Below are positions 63,265-64,000 of a DNA stretch of 64,000 bases, piece by piece. Numbering within the stretch: the stretch's first letter is position 1; every line of letters starts with the position of its first letter. The position numbers were made by a program, and so were the translations under genes. The notes below the pieces were generated by a model that made no database searches, was not told the DNA's origin, and worked only from the letters and a program-made list of their open reading frames with translations. Origin of the DNA: an uncultured Burkholderiales bacterium. GTDB taxonomy: Bacteria; Pseudomonadota; Gammaproteobacteria; Burkholderiales; Burkholderiaceae_C. Where the stretch lies: NCBI GenBank assembly GCA_903876885.1, contig CAIRBP010000032.1, positions 1-64,000 on the forward strand, written 5' to 3'.

Positions 63265-64000
63265 TCAGCGGGCAAAGGACGCTTCGTGTATTGCAGTCCA
63301 AACCTTTACCGGCGTGAAAGGCATATCCATTTGATGGATGCCGTATTCACTCAAAGCGTCCATTACCGCATTAGCCAAAGCGGGCAATGAGCCCGTACAC
63401 CCGGACTCGCCAACACCTTTTGATCCTAATAAGTTGAGCGAAGTACCTAACTCAACTGTCTCATTCGTTAAGTGCATTAACGAGTCTGCCCTAGGCATTG
63501 CATAGTCCATGAATGAGCCAGTGATGAGCTGCGCTTGTTCATCATAGACCACCTCCTCCAAGAATGCCTGGCCTAGTCCTTGAACCACACCTCCGTGCAC
63601 TTGGCCTCTGACCAAATGAGGAGAGATGATGCGCCCCAACTCATCAACTGCTAAATACCGAACTACTGTGGTCTCGCCAGTATGTGGGTTGATCTCTACC
63701 TCAGCGATGTGACATCCGTTGGGGAAAGTGGCGCCAGAGCTTGCTTCGCCAATGCCAGCCAATGCATTCAACTCCGATGGGTCAAAAAGCTTTAAAAGCT
63801 CAAGTGTTGTCGCTGTTCTTTTGGAGTTCTGCCCAGAAACCTCAAGATTAGGCAAGGTCCAAACCCCGTCTAAGAACTCAATAGAGGATATGTCGATCTT
63901 TGTATGCTTTGCAACATGAGCTTTGATGAGTTCTCTGAGCTTTGCACAGAGATCTTTGATCGCGCTACCAGCACCGTAAAGCGTTCTAGAGCCACCGGTG
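63265..64000 (-). CDS. Xanthine dehydrogenase-family molybdopterin subunit, 5' end outside window
   Basis: C-terminal part of a large Moco-binding oxidoreductase subunit (xanthine dehydrogenase/CO dehydrogenase/aldehyde oxidase group). The frame is open through the right edge (TGGSRTLYGAGSAIKDLCAK), so the track start at 63855 (TTG) is not real. Typical family pieces are FPNGCHIAEVEINPHTGETT, GQVHGGVVQGLGQAFLEEVV, ITGSFMDYAMPRADSLMHL and GSKGVGESGCTGSLPALANA, where Glu of GVGESG is the active-site base. Substrate unknown. moaA in the window supplies the cofactor path. Confidence 0.92.
   Translation of the reverse strand, partial: TGGSRTLYGAGSAIKDLCAKLRELIKAHVAKHTKIDISSIEFLDGVWTLPNLEVSGQNSKRTATTLELLKLFDPSELNALAGIGEASSGATFPNGCHIAEVEINPHTGETTVVRYLAVDELGRIISPHLVRGQVHGGVVQGLGQAFLEEVVYDEQAQLITGSFMDYAMPRADSLMHLTNETVELGTSLNLLGSKGVGESGCTGSLPALANAVMDALSEYGIHQMDMPFTPVKVWTAIHEASFAR

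Noticed and set aside
1-64000. CRISPR arrays and insertion sequences
   Set aside because: No regularly spaced repeats and no transposase ORF were found on either strand.

Overview
The window looks like a chromosomal segment of a low-GC betaproteobacterium, most likely Burkholderiales. The placement rests on gene content: EarP beside an elongation factor P with Arg32, a PhaP-type phasin, the ispD-ispF/mfd block, the rnhA-methyltransferase/gloB-mltD block, the dnaX-ybaB-recR block with a small SRP RNA, and RelA next to tRNA-Val(GAC). A Polynucleobacter-like genus would fit the base composition, but this is a guess.

Layout. (1) 1-3.1 kb is accessory DNA: the start of a secreted Sel1-repeat protein running off the left edge, then a GspE/PilT-type secretion ATPase and a secreted thioredoxin-fold protein with a CxxS active site. 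(2) 3.1-3.2 kb holds a 3' remnant of a short-chain dehydrogenase, which suggests a junction. (3) 3.4-10.1 kb is probably an integrative element: a tyrosine integrase facing the 3' end of tRNA-Val(GAC), an AlpA-like regulator, phage-type replication/regulatory proteins, small unknowns, and at the far end a two-gene cargo (LprI-TM-Sel1-HTH membrane protein plus a GIY-YIG protein). (4) 10.1-33.9 kb is core metabolism and information processing: relA, a hydrolase, ispF/ispD, mfd, serB, a sugar-acid oxidation cluster (zinc dehydrogenase, SDR and Ldh-type enzyme), uvrC, earP, efp, a LOG protein, a hydroxyacid reductase, pncB, nitroreductase, thioesterase, deacetylase and phasin. (5) 33.9-41.7 kb is a visibly AT-rich leftward operon encoding part of an F-type type IV secretion apparatus (TraL, E, K, B, W, U, TrbC, a lytic transglycosylase and a DsbC-like protein), without TraA, TraC, TraV, TraF, TraG, TraH, TraN or a relaxase. 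A bactofilin gene lies just upstream. (6) 42.8-64 kb returns to core-type genes: two metal exporters, moaA, rnhA, a methyltransferase, gloB, mltD, an NMT1-type ABC transporter, recR-ybaB-dnaX, ffs, an OFA-type transporter, a histidine phosphatase, SOS-controlled umuDC, an AraC-like HTH protein, a second bactofilin, a PCuAC copper chaperone, a glutathione transferase and the 3' part of a molybdopterin dehydrogenase.

Most notable. dnaX carries a run of nine A residues at the end of the ATPase core, with a stop codon a few codons on in both alternative frames, so it may make a gamma-like short form by slippage. umuDC has a near-consensus promoter with a LexA-like operator over the start point and almost reaching the ATG. 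The LprI-Sel1-HTH/GIY-YIG pair is the best candidate for an undescribed (possibly defence or stress) system. The type IV secretion set is coherent but lacks its ATPases. All coordinates come from reading the sequence and the ORF track; no database search was run.
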